Source: Trametopsis cervina
Lineage: Eukaryota > Basidiomycota > Agaricomycetes > Polyporales > Irpicaceae
DNA: 64,000 bases
Assembly: GCA_022385755.1 (NCBI GenBank)
Contig: MU278363.1
Location: 64,661 to 128,660, forward strand
Direction: 5' to 3'
In this document: piece by piece, positions 61,668 to 64,000 of the stretch
Layout: each line of letters begins with the position of its first letter
Position numbering within the stretch: the first letter of the stretch is position 1
The notes under the pieces: generated by a model
The model's database searches: none
The model's input: the letters and a program-made list of their open reading frames with translations, nothing else
What the model was told of the DNA's origin: nothing
Made by a program: the position numbers and the translations under genes

Positions 61668-61980
61668 TATGAGGCCCTAGCTATTGTCATCTTTGCGCCC
61701 AAACGTCGGTATGAACGTGAATCGTACCTTTCGCCCTCCATGTGCTTGCTAATACAGTAATGACCTCCCGGTGGTCACAAAGGTAAGAACCCTCGCTGAG
61801 GAATGAGCACAGCAACTTATCACATTGCAGTCGGACCACTCTGCCCTGAATAGTCGCTGTTTGATGCACGAAGCTCAACGAGCGCATCCTTACAGTGAGT
61901 ATCCTTGAGGTCTAGATATGACGTCTCTATATCGTTTCTTCAAACGACTCTCACCTCATCTCGCCTTGTCATCTGGAATC
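61668..61980 (+). pseudogene. Decayed genomic fragment of the amidohydrolase gene
   Basis: This matches 35968-36290 over exons 6 to 8 of the amidohydrolase and includes the introns between them, so it arose from DNA, not from a spliced mRNA. Clear matches are ctattgtcatctttgcg, gaacgtgaatcgtac, cccggtggtcac, ccactctgccctgaatagtcgc and cacctcatctcgccttgtca. The first exon part is shifted by indels and meets stop codons (after CTAATACAG), and the remaining gene is absent. It is non-functional as a protein. Confidence 0.85.
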
Positions 61981-62337
61981 TGCCACTACCGGACGGTTCA
62001 CGTCCATCATGCGCAATGCAAAACCTATCCCGAGCGCAAAGACGGCCTCCGCGATCATCGACTCCGGACGCATGCAAAGTTAAATATAGCATGTGCAGTT
62101 CTATCAGTCAATTTCGAGGGCGGCGAGTGGAGCGCAGTGGTAAATGGATAGGAAAACGCAGCGCGGTGCCGCGGAGGCACACGAGCGGTGCCTTGTTGGG
62201 CGGAATATGATCGACGGTGGAGCGGGATGAAAATAACTTGGTTTGGGCCGTACACAGTCCCGAGCAACAAGGAAATTTCCGCGGCTGGATTTCGATACAC
62301 TGTAGTATGTCATTTACATGTCCTTCTCGATTGTGCC

Positions 62338-62690
62338 ACGACCACTGAAAACAAGGGCGCCTTCGAACGTACTTCGAACCCTCCTCATCAATCCCACACA
62401 GAAACTACAATGGGCTCAGGGAACCAGCACCTGGTCAAGGCAGGTTAACCATCCACTTACACCAGTGACCGCTCCCAGGCATACGTCGGAAGACTTGACT
62501 TTGCGCGCTGGTATGGTGGGCTTCGTTGACATCGCCAAGATAAGTTTTATGTTTCAGGCCTTGGGCCGACAAACCTGAGGGAACTAAGGGTGGGCCTGCC
62601 AATACCGTTTGCGTTTTGGCGTAGATGAATAGAGGAATCGATGGAGGTTGAAACATGGAAATTTCGTGGTTATTAGCGCACTGTTTCTCT
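62338..62690 (+). repeat. Dispersed direct repeat, right copy
   Basis: Partner of 57550-57920 in the same orientation. It lies about 360 bp downstream of the amidohydrolase pseudogene fragment. Neither copy encodes a recognisable product. Confidence 0.65.
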
Positions 62691-63089
62691 TGAGCCTAGT
62701 AAATAATCATCAGTGTACCGAAGATAAGGCCATCGGGTGGTAGAGTAGACATAGCCGTCGAGGTCGACATGGGTGCTGACCTGCAAGAGGATGGTGAGTG
62801 TACGCACACAGTTGAGCGCACCCTCAACCCGAGCAACATGCCGCAGCGGATGCAACTGTTTCATCCAACCAGAGCTTGAAGAAGGCTAGCAGGTCTGTGT
62901 GAAGAATCGCTGACGGCGATATAAGAGGTGTTTAACGTCGACATGAATAGGATTAAAGGATATGAGATTCATGTTTGAACCAGTATTATGCTGTGAAGCT
63001 TGGATAAGCGAACTATGACTCCGATAAGCGAACATATCCACGCACCGTATAACATATTCGTTTCTGCCTCAGAGTATTAGGCTCCAACC

Positions 63090-63750
63090 TTACGCAGGCT
63101 GCCCCTCCTCGATCTGCCCTGTCGTACCATCCTGGCGCCCCGTATTACCACCCGGTCCATCATCATCCCTCAAGCGGATCCTCTCCAGCCCAGAACTAAG
63201 CTCCTCCGACTGATCCCCTCCCTCCGTATAGTTCGTTGACCCGTACGTTGCGTCGAGATCGCGCCGATACCCTATAACAGTTGGTTCGGGAATTGAATCA
63301 TTGCGTCCTCCCAGACCCAACCCACCGAATCCTGCTACAATGCATGATTCAGGCCCATGGCAGCCGTTCCACATGCAAATGCCACATCCTTCCAATTCTT
63401 CATGAGCGGGGTCGTACCAGGCAGGGAGGAACGTGTAGAAGCCACAAATGAGAGGGGGATACGGGGACAAGATATCTGTGACTTGTTCGATGACTTCGTT
63501 GAGCGAGATCCTGGGCAAAAGAGTAAGAACGTGAGAGATGGAGAACATGAAGGAAATGGTGTGCTCACTGCTGCAACATAAACGCACGCATTACATCTGT
63601 GAACCGGAGGTAGACCTCTGGGTCATCATGTGTCAAGCTTTTCACGAGCCCAATGTAGTCAACTGCCTCCTCTCGCGTTGGCGTAAAGTATTTCGTGGGT
63701 TCGGACCCAGGATAAGTGGCGGAACGCCGAAAGGGTGCAAGAGATCCCAT
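63090..63750 (-). CDS. Stand-alone PAH (Sin3-type paired amphipathic helix) protein
   Basis: Two exons (63750-63569, 63510-63090) joined by a 58-nt intron (gtgagc...gcccag) give 200 aa. Residues about 27-85 form one PAH domain: EAVDYIGLVKSLTHDDPEVY, FTDVMRAFMLQQ, then ISLNEVIEQVTDILSPYPPL and ICGFYTFLPAWYD. This fits helices 1-4 with the closing GF..FLP. The rest is Gly/Asp/Glu-rich and disordered. In Sin3 co-repressors PAH domains bind amphipathic helices of transcription factors. Here a single domain without the histone deacetylase-interacting region stands alone, as in lineage-expanded fungal proteins; its partner is unknown. Further upstream exons cannot be excluded. Confidence 0.75.
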
Positions 63751-64000
63751 TGGTTGATCAAGGTATGAGAAATTAGCGCAATAGCCTGTCTAAGACCTGC
63801 TTTGAGAGTTAGATGCAATCAGTGAGAGCGTTCGCCTAGTAGTGTTGGTCGAGGAGGTAGACAACATAAGAAGTTCAGCGGGCGGTGAGTGGCAACTGAG
63901 GGTATAAGTGCATGAAAGACCGTTCATGGTTGAGAGTGGCGTGGACAAGCGCCGTCACACAGCAATGTCCAGTGCCCGACGTGAAAGCGTAAGGCCTTTG
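63751..64000. other. Upstream flank of the PAH gene, window edge
   Basis: The last 250 bp hold the PAH-gene promoter side. No further gene is visible before the window ends. Confidence 0.4.

Larger units (their letters stand above)
61525..63089. other. Gene-poor stretch with pseudogene and repeat copy
   Basis: About 1.6 kb between the 510-aa gene and the PAH gene. It contains the amidohydrolase-derived fragment at 61668-61980 and the right direct-repeat copy at 62338-62690. The rest (62.7-63.1 kb) shows nothing recognisable. Confidence 0.5.

Overview
The window is nuclear DNA of a filamentous basidiomycete, most likely an Agaricomycete such as a wood-decay polypore. The evidence is its many short introns (about 49-65 nt, GT-AG with gtaagt/gtgagt-like donors), intron-bearing tRNA, a complete set of conserved eukaryotic housekeeping genes, and lineage-type proteins (a stand-alone PAH-domain protein, a two-domain amidohydrolase with an N-terminal anchor, a multi-pass membrane protein of a mushroom-type family). 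Nothing points to prokaryotic or organellar origin, and no complete transposon or CRISPR was seen. Wherever exon sums are quoted, I placed splice sites by eye and confirmed that the exon lengths add up to an open frame.

Layout, left to right. A KDM5/JARID1-type histone H3K4 demethylase (298-6963, minus, 11 exons, 1,995 aa) is followed by a gene-poor stretch holding one intron-containing tRNA-Arg(UCU) at 8745-8843. Next come an unknown membrane protein (10583-11667, minus), a 14-3-3 protein (12305-13255, minus), a RING-finger E3-like protein (15370-17013, minus) and a Reb1-like Myb factor (17232-19597, minus). On the plus strand follow an ARO8-type aromatic aminotransferase (20247-22333) and a six-knuckle CCHC protein of the Gis2/CNBP type (24263-25034).

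From 27.6 to 50 kb the region is gene-dense: COQ10 (minus) diverges from a 907-aa coiled-coil/low-complexity protein (plus); a small membrane protein (minus) sits upstream of a quinone oxidoreductase (plus); then the amidohydrolase (34527-38198, plus); then two RhoGEF genes arranged tail-to-tail (39586-44095 plus; 44599-49603 minus).

From about 49.7 kb to the right edge the sequence changes character: long stretches without recognisable genes, a diverged tandem duplication (54.75-55.75 kb), one unknown 149-aa gene (56613-57062, minus), a 510-aa protein that may be MACPF-like (59576-61524, plus), and a PAH-domain gene (63090-63750, minus). The 510-aa gene lies between two diverged direct-repeat copies (about 57.55-57.92 and 62.34-62.69 kb). 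Between it and the right-hand repeat is a decayed, intron-containing fragment copied from the amidohydrolase gene 25 kb away. This part looks rearranged and recently duplicated, and it is the most interesting segment of the window.

Functionally the genes do not form one pathway. They cover chromatin (KDM5, PAH protein, Reb1-like factor), signalling and polarity (14-3-3, two RhoGEFs), ubiquitin, mitochondrial coenzyme Q, amino-acid metabolism and RNA binding.
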